DNA of 64,000 nucleotides from DASZTV01 sp035548125 (GTDB lineage: Bacteria > Actinomycetota > Actinomycetes > JAFAQI01), in NCBI GenBank assembly GCA_035548125.1, contig DASZTV010000032.1, positions 1 through 64,000 of the forward strand, read 5' to 3'. Made by a program: the position numbers and the translations under genes. Below the pieces are notes generated by a model. The model was not told the origin of the DNA and ran no database searches. It saw only the letters and a list, made by a program, of their open reading frames with translations. The first letter of the stretch is position 1; each line of letters opens with the position of its first letter. Below are positions 28,360-37,033 of the stretch, in pieces.

Positions 28360-30612
28360 GTGCACATGAACCGCCATGCCGCCCGCCGGGCGATCGCCGG
28401 TACCGCGTTTTTGCTCGTCCTCGCCGCAGGCATCCCCGCGACGGCCACGACGTTGGTACGTCAGCAGGTACGGATCGAGGTGCCCGGTGCCGGGCACGCG
28501 CATACGTCCCTCGCGATCAAGACGCTGTCGGTGCGCGCGGATCTGGTGTCCGGCCCGCAGGTGCTGACCAGGGTCCTGCTGCCGTCGGGAGCCTCGGCCG
28601 GGACGCTTCGGGTTCGGCTCAACGGCAGGAACGTCAGCGGGCAGTTCGCGATGCGGCCGGACCATCACGTGGAGGGCCTCCTGACCGGTCTGCGGCTGGG
28701 CCGCAACCGCCTGGTCGCGGAGGTCGCCGGACAGCGCTCCGAGCTCGTGGTCACCGACCACCCGATCGGCGGGCCGACGTTCACCGGTCCGCAGATCAAG
28801 CCGTGGAAGTGCCAGGCGGGCGCGACGGACGCCAAATGCGACCAGAAGCCGAGATACAGCTACTCCTACCTCCCCGTCGGCACCAACGACGTCGCCGGAG
28901 GCGTGACGGGCGTCGCGTCGGTGAGCGCCTTCCAGTCCTACAACCCGGCGGCGCCGCCACCGGCCCCGCTGATCGCGACGACGACGACGCGCAACGGCGT
29001 GACCGTCCCGTTCATCGTCCGCGTCGAGACCGGCTACATCGACCGTGACCAGTACCAGATCGCTGCGCTGTGGCAGCCCGGGAAGCCGTGGCGTCCGTGG
29101 GCGCCGCAGCCGCAGTACATCCATCGGCTCGTGATCACGCACGGCGCGAGCTGCGACACGACGTACGGCACGGGCGCCGCGCCGACGGTTCTCGATCCGA
29201 AGATCCTCGGCGCCGGGTTCATCGTGATGAGCAACGCGCTCGACAACGCCGGGCACAACTGCAACCTGATCACCCAGGCCGAGTCCCTGGTGATGACCAA
29301 GCAGCGGGTGATCGACCAGTACGGCCCGGTGAAGTGGACGATCGGCATGGGCTGCTCCGGCGGTTCGCTCGTGCAGCAGCAGGTCGCCAACGCCTACCCC
29401 GGCATCTACCAGGGGATCACGCCGCAGTGCAGCTTCACCGACGCCTGGTCGTCGTCGCTGGAGTACGTCGACTACTCGATTCTGCTGAAGTACTTCGAGA
29501 ACCCCACGAAGTGGGGGCTCGGCACGTTGTGGACGCCAACGGCCATCCAGCAGGTCCTCGACCACCCGAACATCGGCAACCCGGTGACCTTCACGACGGT
29601 GATTCCGAACAGCGCGAACCCGTCGCGCTCATGCCCTGACGTCGAGCCCCAGCACGTGTACCACCCGGGCAGCAACCCGCACGGCGTGAAGTGCACGTTG
29701 CAGCAGTACATGGTCAACGTCTTCGGGAAGCGCGGCGACGGCTTCGCCAACCGGCCGTTCGGCAACGACGGGATCCAGTACGGCCTGCAGGGGCTGCTCA
29801 ACGGCGAGGTTTCCCCGGCCGACTTCGTCGACGTCAACGCGAAGGTCGGCGGGCTGACCCAGGCCGACACCTACCGCAAGGCTCGCGCGAAGCCCGACCT
29901 GATCGGGTTGAAGCGGGCCTATCGCACTGGTGCCGTCGACTCCGCGAACAACCTCGACAAGGTCGCGATCATCGACCTGCGCGGACCCGACCCCGGCTTC
30001 TTCCATGACGTCTACCGCACGTACGCGATGCGGGCACGGCTGCTGCGCGAGTTCGGCACCGCCGCCAACCAGGTGCTGTGGCGGGGGCTCGCACCGATCA
30101 TCGGCGACGCGTTCTACGCCGACCAGGCGGTGCTGGCGATGGACGGCTGGCTGGCACGAGTTCACGCTGATCACAGCGCGCGTCCGTTGGCCCAGAAGAT
30201 CATCGACGACAAGCCGCTGTCGTTGACCGACCGCTGCACGGACGGCGCCGGAACGAACCTGCCGGCGATCGCCTGCGACGCGGTCGTGCAGGCGTACGGC
30301 ACACCGCGCATGTCGGCGGGCATGCCGCAGAGCGACGACGTGCTCGAGTGCCGGCTGCAGCCGCTGCGTCGCGCTGCCTATCCGGTGCATTTCACCGACG
30401 CCCAGTGGCAGGAGCTCGAAGAGACCTTCCCGGACGGCGTGTGTAACTACAACAAGCCCGGAGTCGGGCAGCGCGGCACGATTCCGTGGCTCACCTACCA
30501 GCGGCCGAACGGCAAGGTGATCTACGGCGGGAAGCCGTTGGGCCCCCCACCGACCTCCTCGAACAGCTCCAGACCGTCGTCGGAGTCCTCGTCCACTTCG
30601 AGGGTGAGGTAA
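28360..30612 (+). CDS. Secreted DUF6351-family protein (probable hydrolase fold)
   Basis: The product has 750 residues, starting at GTG 28360 (GGAGGG 9 nt upstream; ATG 28366 is the alternative). The signal peptide spans HAARRAIAGTAFLLVLAAG to ATATT. Tryptophan- and cysteine-rich segments such as KPWKCQAGATDAKCDQ and GMGCSGGSLVQQQ follow. The latter resembles a nucleophile elbow in an alpha/beta-hydrolase-like fold, and HGASCDTTYGTG fits the preceding strand. DUF6351 proteins are uncharacterised secreted proteins. The last 30 residues, Ser/Pro-rich, are encoded opposite the flavodoxin-like gene (91-bp convergent overlap). It may be controlled from the GTTGAC dyad shared with the regulator. 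Confidence 0.8.
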   Translation: MHMNRHAARRAIAGTAFLLVLAAGIPATATTLVRQQVRIEVPGAGHAHTSLAIKTLSVRADLVSGPQVLTRVLLPSGASAGTLRVRLNGRNVSGQFAMRPDHHVEGLLTGLRLGRNRLVAEVAGQRSELVVTDHPIGGPTFTGPQIKPWKCQAGATDAKCDQKPRYSYSYLPVGTNDVAGGVTGVASVSAFQSYNPAAPPPAPLIATTTTRNGVTVPFIVRVETGYIDRDQYQIAALWQPGKPWRPWAPQPQYIHRLVITHGASCDTTYGTGAAPTVLDPKILGAGFIVMSNALDNAGHNCNLITQAESLVMTKQRVIDQYGPVKWTIGMGCSGGSLVQQQVANAYPGIYQGITPQCSFTDAWSSSLEYVDYSILLKYFENPTKWGLGTLWTPTAIQQVLDHPNIGNPVTFTTVIPNSANPSRSCPDVEPQHVYHPGSNPHGVKCTLQQYMVNVFGKRGDGFANRPFGNDGIQYGLQGLLNGEVSPADFVDVNAKVGGLTQADTYRKARAKPDLIGLKRAYRTGAVDSANNLDKVAIIDLRGPDPGFFHDVYRTYAMRARLLREFGTAANQVLWRGLAPIIGDAFYADQAVLAMDGWLARVHADHSARPLAQKIIDDKPLSLTDRCTDGAGTNLPAIACDAVVQAYGTPRMSAGMPQSDDVLECRLQPLRRAAYPVHFTDAQWQELEETFPDGVCNYNKPGVGQRGTIPWLTYQRPNGKVIYGGKPLGPPPTSSNSSRPSSESSSTSRVR

Positions 30613-31340
30613 CGACGCAGGTCCAGCCGTGACCGCTTGCGGGCCACCGGCTGCTGGGGCCACTCCAGCTCGGGCCCCCAGTCGACCTGCACTTCGCCGT
30701 CGGTCGCCGCGACCACCTCTTCGACCTCGGCCCTGGGCTTGGCCTTGTGCGGCTTGATCTCCGCTGCCGGCGCCGGCTGCGGGTCCGGGGGTTTCGGAGC
30801 TTGCGACGGGTAGGGCGCGTCGTTGATCACCCGGATCGTCGGGGCACGACCGTTCAGCAGGTCCGTCGCGATCCGCTCGACCCATTCGGCCACGTGCGCG
30901 GCGTCGCGGAAGTCGCCCTCGGCCCCGTAGGAGAACATGGCGAGCAACCCGGTCGGCCGTTTGTCGAGCAGTCCCCCGAAGGTCATGTGTCCGCGAATCT
31001 CGATCTCGCGGGCGAGTGCACTCACCTGCGGGACGGCCGCCAGGGCACCGGAGCGGGCGGAGTCGTCTAGCGGCCCGCTGGAGAAGAACCAGACCGGCAG
31101 CTGCTGCAGCTCGCTGCGATGCCGGCCGACGAAGGCAACGGCGTCCGGGTGCCAGCGGTTGCTGTAGAGCGCGCCGCCTACCACGACGGCGTCGACGTCG
31201 TCGAGGTCGCGGATGTCTCCCGCTCGCCGTACCTCGGTGGAGACACCGCGCATGGCGAACGCGTCGGCGACCATGTGGGCGAGCCCGGCGGTCCCGCCCC
31301 GGGTCGACCCGTACGCCACCAGCACCTTCACCCGAGTCAC
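30522..31340 (-). CDS. Flavodoxin-domain protein with long acidic C-terminal extension
   Basis: The product has 272 residues. The first 150 or so form a flavodoxin domain; the FMN phosphate loop AYGSTRGGTAGLA lies near the N-terminus, with VGGALYSNRWHPDA and FSSGPLDDSA loops as in menaquinone-dependent protoporphyrinogen oxidase / HemG-like flavodoxins. About 110 residues follow that are proline- and acid-rich and probably disordered, ending GPNGFPP. The start is taken at GTG 31340; GTG 31331 (VKVLVAYG) is also reasonable. It is divergent from purF and overlaps DUF6351 at the 3' end. Confidence 0.8.
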   Translation of the reverse strand: MTRVKVLVAYGSTRGGTAGLAHMVADAFAMRGVSTEVRRAGDIRDLDDVDAVVVGGALYSNRWHPDAVAFVGRHRSELQQLPVWFFSSGPLDDSARSGALAAVPQVSALAREIEIRGHMTFGGLLDKRPTGLLAMFSYGAEGDFRDAAHVAEWVERIATDLLNGRAPTIRVINDAPYPSQAPKPPDPQPAPAAEIKPHKAKPRAEVEEVVAATDGEVQVDWGPELEWPQQPVARKRSRLDLRRYLTLEVDEDSDDGLELFEEVGGGPNGFPP

Positions 31341-31413
31341 TCTGCCACTACCCGCCGATCCGCCCACTAGACTGTGCGGCGTCCCGCGTCGACGACGACT
31401 AAGGAGCCGGTCG

Positions 31414-32997
31414 GTGGCGTCAGGCCTCTCCGACTTCCCTTCCTCGCCCCCTCCTACCCGAAGCGACTATTCGGATATCCCGGATGAGTCGGCTCCGAAG
31501 GATGCCTGCGGCGTGTTCGGCGTCTGGGCGCCGGGTGAAGAGGTGGCCAAGCTCACTTACTACGGCCTGTACGCCCTGCAGCACCGCGGCCAGGAGGCGG
31601 CGGGGATGGCGGTGTCCGACGGCCGGACGGTCGTCGTCTACAAGGACCTCGGTCTGGTCGCGCAGGTCTTCGACGAGCCGACGCTCGGAGCGATGACGGG
31701 GCATCTCGCGATCGGTCACAACCGCTACTCGACGACCGGGTCCTGTACCTGGGAGAACGCCCAGCCGTCTTACCGTCCCTCGCCGCAGGGCGGAGGCATC
31801 GCCCTCGGACACAACGGCAATCTGACCAACACCGCGGAGCTCGCCGCGCAGCTGGGACTGGACCTCACGGCCCCGAGCGCCGAACCCCGTGCGACTAGCG
31901 ACTCCGACCTGATCACCGAGATGCTGGCCGGCGACCAGGACCTGTCGCTCGAGGCCGCGGCGATGCAGGTGCTGCCGAAGCTGGTCGGCGCGTTCTCACT
32001 CGTGTTCATGGACGAGCACACGCTCTACGCCGCCCGTGACCCGCACGGCGTACGGCCGTTGGTGCTCGGCCGGCTCGAGCGGGGCTGGGTCGCCGCGAGT
32101 GAGACCGCCGCGTTGGACATCGTCGGCGCGTCGTTCGTCCGTGAGATCGAGCCGGGTGAGCTCGTCGCGATCGACGAACACGGCCTGCGCTCGCAGCGGT
32201 TTGCGGGCGCGACGCCGAAGGGCTGCCTGTTCGAGTACGTCTACCTGGCCCGACCCGACACCGCGATCGCCGGCCGGTCGGTGCAGGAGACCCGGGTCGA
32301 GGTCGGTCGCCGGCTTGCCAAGGAGCACCCGGTCGACGCCGACCTGGTGATCCCGGTGCCGGAGAGCGGTACGCCGGCTGCGGTCGGCTACGCGGAGGCG
32401 AGCGGCATCCCGTACGGCATCGGGCTGGTCAAGAACGCCTACGTCGGCAGGACGTTCATCCAGCCCTCGAACACGATCCGCCAGCTCGGCATCCGGCTGA
32501 AGCTCAACCCGCTGCGCGCGGCGATCGCGGGTAAGCGGCTGGTCGTCGTCGACGACTCGATCGTGCGCGGCAACACTCAGCGCGCGCTGGTCCGGATGCT
32601 GCGTGAGGCAGGCGCGGCGGAGGTGCACGTCCGGATCTCTTCGCCGCCGGTGCAGTGGCCGTGCTTCTACGGCATCGACTTCGCGACCCGCGCCGAGCTG
32701 ATCGCCAACGGGCTGACGGTCGACCAGATCTGCGCGTCGATCGGTGCGGACACCCTCGGCTACATCTCGCTCGACGAGCTGGTGTCCGCCACCACGATTC
32801 CTGGCGACTCGCTGTGCCGAGCCTGCTTCGACGGGCAGTACCCGATCGATCTGCCGGCGCCGGAACTGCTCGGCAAGCACATGCTCGAAGGCATCTCCCG
32901 CGCTGTCGAACCGGACGCGCCGCAGGACAGCGGCGAGGAGCCTTATGACCGGCTCCTTCCCGGTGTCGGTGCGTCGGACGCGCTTTCGCGCCCGTGA
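31414..32997 (+). CDS. purF: Amidophosphoribosyltransferase
   Basis: This 527-residue enzyme starts purine synthesis by making phosphoribosylamine from PRPP and glutamine. The Ntn glutaminase nucleophile is Cys32 in DACGVFG, so about 31 propeptide residues are removed. The PRTase loop is VVVDDSIVRGNTQRA. GTG 31414 follows AAGGAG (31401-31406), a clear start. CRACFDGQYP near the C-terminus fits the [4Fe-4S]-type PurF of Bacillus and actinobacteria. It overlaps purM by 4 bp. Confidence 0.97.
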   Translation: MASGLSDFPSSPPPTRSDYSDIPDESAPKDACGVFGVWAPGEEVAKLTYYGLYALQHRGQEAAGMAVSDGRTVVVYKDLGLVAQVFDEPTLGAMTGHLAIGHNRYSTTGSCTWENAQPSYRPSPQGGGIALGHNGNLTNTAELAAQLGLDLTAPSAEPRATSDSDLITEMLAGDQDLSLEAAAMQVLPKLVGAFSLVFMDEHTLYAARDPHGVRPLVLGRLERGWVAASETAALDIVGASFVREIEPGELVAIDEHGLRSQRFAGATPKGCLFEYVYLARPDTAIAGRSVQETRVEVGRRLAKEHPVDADLVIPVPESGTPAAVGYAEASGIPYGIGLVKNAYVGRTFIQPSNTIRQLGIRLKLNPLRAAIAGKRLVVVDDSIVRGNTQRALVRMLREAGAAEVHVRISSPPVQWPCFYGIDFATRAELIANGLTVDQICASIGADTLGYISLDELVSATTIPGDSLCRACFDGQYPIDLPAPELLGKHMLEGISRAVEPDAPQDSGEEPYDRLLPGVGASDALSRP

Positions 32998-34013
32998 GCG
33001 GTTCGGTCGAGGGGGCGGGTCTGGTCGGCGCCACCTACGCCGCGGCCGGCGTATCGATCGAGGCCGGCGACCGCGCGGTCGAGCTGATCAAGGGGCGCCT
33101 CACCTCCCATCGCCCTGAGGTGGTCGGAGATCTCGGCGGCTTCGCGGGTCTGTTCCGGATCGACGCCGACCGGATGCTCGCGACCTCGACGGACGGCGTC
33201 GGTACGAAGGTCGCGATCGCGCAGGCGATGGATCGTCACGACACGATCGGGCAGGACCTGGTCGGCATGGTGGTCGACGACATCGTCGTGTGCGGCGCCG
33301 AGCCGTTGTTCATGACCGACTACATCGCGTGCGGCCGGGTGGTGCCCGAACGCATCGCGGACATCGTCGCGGGGATCGACGCCGGGTGTGCGATGGCGGG
33401 CTGCGCGCTGATCGGCGGGGAGACCGCGGAGCACCCCGGCCTGCTCGATCCGGACGAGTACGACCTCGCGGGCGCGGCGACCGGAATGGTGCGCGAAGCG
33501 GACCTGCTCGGCCCGCACCGGGTGCTGCCGGGCGACGTCGTCGTAGCGATGCCCTCGAGCGGCCTGCACTCCAACGGGTACTCACTCGCCCGCCACGTGC
33601 TGCTGACGGTCGCAAAGCTCGCGCTGGACTCGTCGGCGGACCTCGGCCTCCCGCTCGGCGAGGTGCTGCTGACCCCGACCCGCATCTACGCCAGGGACTG
33701 CCTGAGCCTCGCCGCCGCCACCGAGGTGCACGCGTACAGCCACGTCACCGGCGGCGGCCTGACCGCGAACCTCGAGCGGGTGCTGCCTGCGGGCACCACC
33801 GCGTCGATCGACCCGGCGTCCTGGACCCCCCCGCCGATCTTCAGCCTGATCGCCGAGCGCGGCGCGGTGGCCCCGGAGGAGATGGAGCGGACGTTCAACC
33901 TGGGCGTCGGCATGGTCGCCGTGGTCCCCGAGGCGAGCGCCCAGGCAGCGGTCGACCATCTGGTCGCGCGAGGCGTGGACGCCTGGGTCTGCGGGGAGAT
34001 CTCCGCCGCTTAG
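32994..34013 (+). CDS. purM: AIR synthetase
   Basis: The 339-residue phosphoribosylformylglycinamidine cyclo-ligase closes the imidazole ring using ATP. It has the motifs YAAAGVSIEAGDRAVE, STDGVGTKVAIA, DLVGMVVDDIVVCGAEPLF and HVTGGGLTANLERVLP. The GTG start overlaps the purF stop (GTGA). The DUF3073 gene that follows on the opposite strand is the usual actinobacterial neighbour. Confidence 0.97.
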   Translation: MSGSVEGAGLVGATYAAAGVSIEAGDRAVELIKGRLTSHRPEVVGDLGGFAGLFRIDADRMLATSTDGVGTKVAIAQAMDRHDTIGQDLVGMVVDDIVVCGAEPLFMTDYIACGRVVPERIADIVAGIDAGCAMAGCALIGGETAEHPGLLDPDEYDLAGAATGMVREADLLGPHRVLPGDVVVAMPSSGLHSNGYSLARHVLLTVAKLALDSSADLGLPLGEVLLTPTRIYARDCLSLAAATEVHAYSHVTGGGLTANLERVLPAGTTASIDPASWTPPPIFSLIAERGAVAPEEMERTFNLGVGMVAVVPEASAQAAVDHLVARGVDAWVCGEISAA

Positions 34014-34096
34014 TCCCTGAGGTCAAGGTCAAGAGCGCCAAGACCCGAGGACGTGGTTTGGTCCTGTGGCGCTGTGCCGCCGGCCGGTTTCCCTTC

Positions 34097-34149
34097 GTTG
34101 TCGGATTGGCGCGTCGACACGCCGTACGAAGACACGCCAGACCGACAAC
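34097..34149. terminator. 19-bp imperfect stem-loop downstream of purM
   Basis: Arms at 34097-34115 (GTTGTCGGATTGGCGCGTC) and 34131-34149 match at 16 of 19 positions, with a 15-nt loop. It lies in the 223-bp gap between convergent purM and the DUF3073 gene and is probably a transcription terminator working in both directions. The remainder of the gap also holds CCCCGG-TCTTAG-CCGGGG near 34195 and the hairpin listed next. Confidence 0.65.
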
Positions 34150-34220
34150 CAACCGCCACGGGCCGGTGAGAACCAGCCCGCGACGGACGTTGAGCCCCGG
34201 TCTTAGCCGGGGTTGACGTC

Positions 34221-34242
34221 GACTGACCTAGCGTGGTCAGTC
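34221..34242 (-). terminator. 8-bp hairpin over the DUF3073 stop codon
   Basis: GACTGACC (34221-34228) and GGTCAGTC (34235-34242) form a perfect 8-bp stem with a 6-nt loop. It straddles the DUF3073 stop codon (34237-34239). A terminator-like role for the minus-strand gene is likely; no T tract follows. Confidence 0.45.
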
Positions 34243-34437
34243 GTCGTCGGAGGCGTAGGGGTCGACGTCGTCGTCGTCGTCTTCGTCGTCCGACGACCTG
34301 CTGGCGATGACCGAGGAGCCATTGCCGCGCTCGGCGGCGAGCTCCTGCGCGAGACGGTCGAGGTCGGTGCCGCCGCTGGAGTACTTCAGCTCGCGGGCAA
34401 CCTTCGTCTGCTTGGCCTTGGCACGGCCGCGCCCCAT
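34237..34437 (-). CDS. DUF3073 protein
   Basis: The product has 66 residues: a basic N-terminus MGRGRAKAKQTKVARELKYS, then LAQELAAERGNG and a very acidic tail ending DPYASDDD. This is the DUF3073 family, found throughout actinobacteria next to purM (for example Rv0810c). Function is unknown. The mixed basic/acidic, partly disordered nature suggests an RNA- or protein-binding role (inference). Confidence 0.92.
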   Translation of the reverse strand: MGRGRAKAKQTKVARELKYSSGGTDLDRLAQELAAERGNGSSVIASRSSDDEDDDDDVDPYASDDD

Positions 34438-34536
34438 TGGCTCGACCCCCTCGTTGCGCCCCGGACCCAGCCGGTGGCGACACGGAAGTTGTGTTCTGTC
34501 TGCTCGACCCGGCGTTCCGGATCAGTCGCCAGGATA

Positions 34537-35568
34537 TCAGCGCACCGAGCCGTGTTTCATCCGATCCTCAGCCAGCCGGTCGGCGGCGACGGAGGGCGGT
34601 ATCCCCTCGGCCTGCGCCGCCGCGAAGATCCGGGCCGTCGTGGCGTAGATCTGCGACGCCTTCGCCCGCGCGCGCCCCTCGTCGTAGCCCAGGATCTCCT
34701 CGGCGACCTGGATCACGCCGCCGGCGTTGACGACGTAGTCGGGGGCGTAGAGGATCCCGCGCTGCTGCAGCAGGTCCTCCGTGCCGGGGTGGGCCAGCTG
34801 GTTGTTGGCTCCGCCGCACACGATGCCCGCCTGTAGCCGTGCCACGACGTCGTCGCTGAGGGCGTGACCCAGCGCACACGGCGAGAACACGTCGAGCTGC
34901 TGGTCCGGCAACGCATCGGGGCTGACCGCCTCGACCTCGGGGTGGGCCGCCTGCAGGGCGGCCACCGCTTCGGCGTCCACGTCGGCGACCACCACCGCTG
35001 CGTCCTCCTCGTCGATCAGGTGTCGGGCCAGCCGCCGTCCCACCTTGCCGACGCCCGCGATCCCCACTCGCCGCCCGCGCAGCGACGGCGTGCCCCATCT
35101 GGCCTCCGCCGCCGCGCGCATGCCCTGATAGACGCCGTAGGCCGTGAGCAGGGAGGAGTCGCCGGCGCCGCCGTGTTCCGGTGACCGTCCGGTGACGTAC
35201 CGGCACTCCTGCGCGACGACGTCCATGTCCGCGACGTAGGTCCCGACGTCGCACGCGGTGTAGTAGCGGCCCTCGAGCGAGGCCACGAACCGGCCGTATG
35301 CGCGAAGCTTCTCCGGGGTCTTGTCGGTGTTGGGGTCACCGATGATGACGGCCTTCCCGCCGCCGTGCGCGAGACCGGCGACGGCGTTCTTGTAGGCCAT
35401 CGCGCGTGACAGGTCGAGCACGTCCGCGAGCGCCGCGTCCTCGTCGGGATACGGGTAGCAGCGGGTGCCGCCGAGGGCGGGACCGAGCGCGGTGGAGTAG
35501 ATCGCGATGATCGCCCGAAGGCCGCTCGCCTCGTCGTGACAGTGCACAACCTCTTCGTGACCACCCAC
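34537..35568 (-). CDS. vdh: Valine (Leu/Phe/Val) dehydrogenase
   Basis: The 343-residue NAD-dependent branched-chain amino-acid dehydrogenase deaminates valine to 2-oxoisovalerate. GPALGGTRCYPY and MAYKNAVAGLAHGGGKAVI hold the substrate lysine and catalytic Lys72. The Rossmann segment is VGIAGVGKVGRRLA, and GGANNQL and VNAGGVIQV are standard. The gene order DUF3073-vdh-unknown-bldC equals that of Streptomyces SCO4088-SCO4091. GTG 35568 start. Confidence 0.93.
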   Translation of the reverse strand: MGGHEEVVHCHDEASGLRAIIAIYSTALGPALGGTRCYPYPDEDAALADVLDLSRAMAYKNAVAGLAHGGGKAVIIGDPNTDKTPEKLRAYGRFVASLEGRYYTACDVGTYVADMDVVAQECRYVTGRSPEHGGAGDSSLLTAYGVYQGMRAAAEARWGTPSLRGRRVGIAGVGKVGRRLARHLIDEEDAAVVVADVDAEAVAALQAAHPEVEAVSPDALPDQQLDVFSPCALGHALSDDVVARLQAGIVCGGANNQLAHPGTEDLLQQRGILYAPDYVVNAGGVIQVAEEILGYDEGRARAKASQIYATTARIFAAAQAEGIPPSVAADRLAEDRMKHGSVR

Positions 35569-35636
35569 GACCGCAGGCTACGTCGCTGCCGATCCGTTCC
35601 AGGATGCCTCTGCTGCCATGCCAGGATGGCGGTGTG

Positions 35637-36488
35637 ATGGGGTACGCCGCGCATCTGCGGGTGTACGAGCCGTTGTCGGGCTTGGCCGAGGCGGAGCGCA
35701 ACCGCTGGCAGGACTACATCTCGGCAGGCGACGTGCCGAGCCGGCCCGTACAGATGCAGCGGGAACACGAGGTGGCGCTGTCTGCCGTGCTGGCGATCCC
35801 GCCGCGGCTGGACCTGTCGGACGGCGCCGAGCACGCCTACGTGCGGGAGCTCGACGGCCTGACATACGTCTGCCCGTGGCGGCTGCAGCTGCGTGCCTGG
35901 GACGCGATGGACAGCTTCCGCTCGCAGCTTCCGGACGAGCTGCGCGACGCGTTCTTTCCCCCGGCGTTGTCCGCAGCGGCCGAGGACGCGCGCGACGTCT
36001 GGCGGGCCAACAACCCCCAGCTGAGGGCGGGAATCCTCACCGCGACCTGGCAGGTGCCGGTGTCGTGGTTCCTCGCGTTCGAGGCCAGCGAGCGCCGGCT
36101 GGTGCTGGGAGAGCGCCGCACCGACCCGTCGTCCGGCGGCCTGGACCGGGCGATGATCTACCTGACCGCCATGTCGCGGGCTCGCCGGCGGATCGCCAAG
36201 GCACTGCGGGTGGTGCAGCGGATCTTCGGGGACGGCCCGGCGACCTCCGCCATCGAAGACGTCGGCCGCTGGCTGGAGGAGTTTCACCCGCACTCGCTGG
36301 TCGAGCTCGACTACGGCGGGCTGGTGCACCTCGTCAACGACGAGGCGCTGTCCGACGACACTTCCGTGGCGGACGTCAACGAGGCGCTCGAACGGCTGCT
36401 CGCGGGCGACCTGCAGTCGGCCAGCCAGTGCTACGAGCGCGTGCTGGCCCGCTGGCGGACCGTCGCCGCGCTCGAACACGCGAACTGA
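35637..36488 (+). CDS. Conserved actinobacterial protein upstream of bldC, unknown function
   Basis: The product has 283 residues from ATG 35637 (GTG 35634 immediately before it is possible). No domain is recognised. Visible are MGYAAHLRVYEPLSGLAEAE at the start, a central WQVPVSWFLAFEASERRLVL and TYLTAMSRARRR-like segment (YLTAMSRARRRIAKALRVVQ), and a C-terminal helical part. Soluble, no signal peptide. Its position between vdh and bldC matches SCO4090 of Streptomyces, whose role is not known. Confidence 0.8.
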   Translation: MGYAAHLRVYEPLSGLAEAERNRWQDYISAGDVPSRPVQMQREHEVALSAVLAIPPRLDLSDGAEHAYVRELDGLTYVCPWRLQLRAWDAMDSFRSQLPDELRDAFFPPALSAAAEDARDVWRANNPQLRAGILTATWQVPVSWFLAFEASERRLVLGERRTDPSSGGLDRAMIYLTAMSRARRRIAKALRVVQRIFGDGPATSAIEDVGRWLEEFHPHSLVELDYGGLVHLVNDEALSDDTSVADVNEALERLLAGDLQSASQCYERVLARWRTVAALEHAN

Positions 36489-36647
36489 GCCATTCGGGCC
36501 GATTCGTCCGCGGACCAAATCGTCCAAAACGGACTAGTCACTCAGTGCCCGAAAGATGGTCCCGATGGGCCATACCGGATATCGCGTCACATCTCCACCA
36601 TGGGTGTCGACCGCCGCACCCCGGTCTGAGAAACGGAGTTTCCTGAG

Positions 36648-36851
36648 ATGACCACGCGTACTGCAGACGCCGAGCCCCTGCTGACCCCGGCAGAGGTTGC
36701 GACGATGTTCCGTGTCGACCCCAAGACCGTCACACGATGGGCGAAGGCGGGGAAGCTCACCTCGATCCGCACTCTCGGTGGCCACCGTCGCTACCGCGAG
36801 AGCGAGGTCCGCGCGCTGCTCGCCGGCGTACCGGCCCAGCGCTCCCTCTAG
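36648..36851 (+). CDS. bldC: Developmental regulator BldC (MerR-like HTH)
   Basis: This 67-residue protein is nearly all winged HTH: LLTPAEVATMFRVDPKTVTR, then WAKAGKLTSIRTLGGHRRYR. In Streptomyces BldC binds head-to-tail along DNA to hold back development. Here too the protein is very short and highly conserved. ACGGAG precedes ATG 36648 by 10 nt. The 159-bp upstream gap holds a possible 9-codon frame (36600-36629, MGVDRRTPV). A strong terminator follows. Confidence 0.95.
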   Translation: MTTRTADAEPLLTPAEVATMFRVDPKTVTRWAKAGKLTSIRTLGGHRRYRESEVRALLAGVPAQRSL

Positions 36852-36889
36852 CTCCGTCGTCTCCGGCCCCAGCGCCGGACCGGCGGTAC

Positions 36890-36932
36890 CCACAGGGCCG
36901 CGTCACAATCCGGCGGTGACGCGGCTCTGTGG
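36890..36932 (+). terminator. bldC terminator, 17-bp stem
   Basis: CCACAGGGCCGCGTCAC (36890-36906) pairs with 36916-36932 over 17 positions, one of them a G-U pair, with a 9-nt loop. CGTTTAAAT follows. This is the best intrinsic-terminator-like structure in the window. Confidence 0.85.
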
Positions 36933-37033
36933 CGTTTAAATCCCGGCGTCCCGCCTCGCCGCCGCCGTACCCTCGACTCATCACGTGCCGGCGAGGGCCC
37001 GGCTCCGAAGAAGGGCGAGGGCGGGACGAGGAC

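Noticed and set aside
28225..29565. Upstream extension of the HTH/TPR regulator frame
   Set aside because: The extra 447 residues are antisense to DUF6351 and lack domain features; the HTH begins properly from ATG 28224 after an AT-rich promoter gap.
36929..37033. Earlier ATG start for the aminotransferase
   Set aside because: It adds a Pro/Arg-rich segment not seen in the family and lies against the bldC terminator; GTG 37034 fits the conserved N-terminus.
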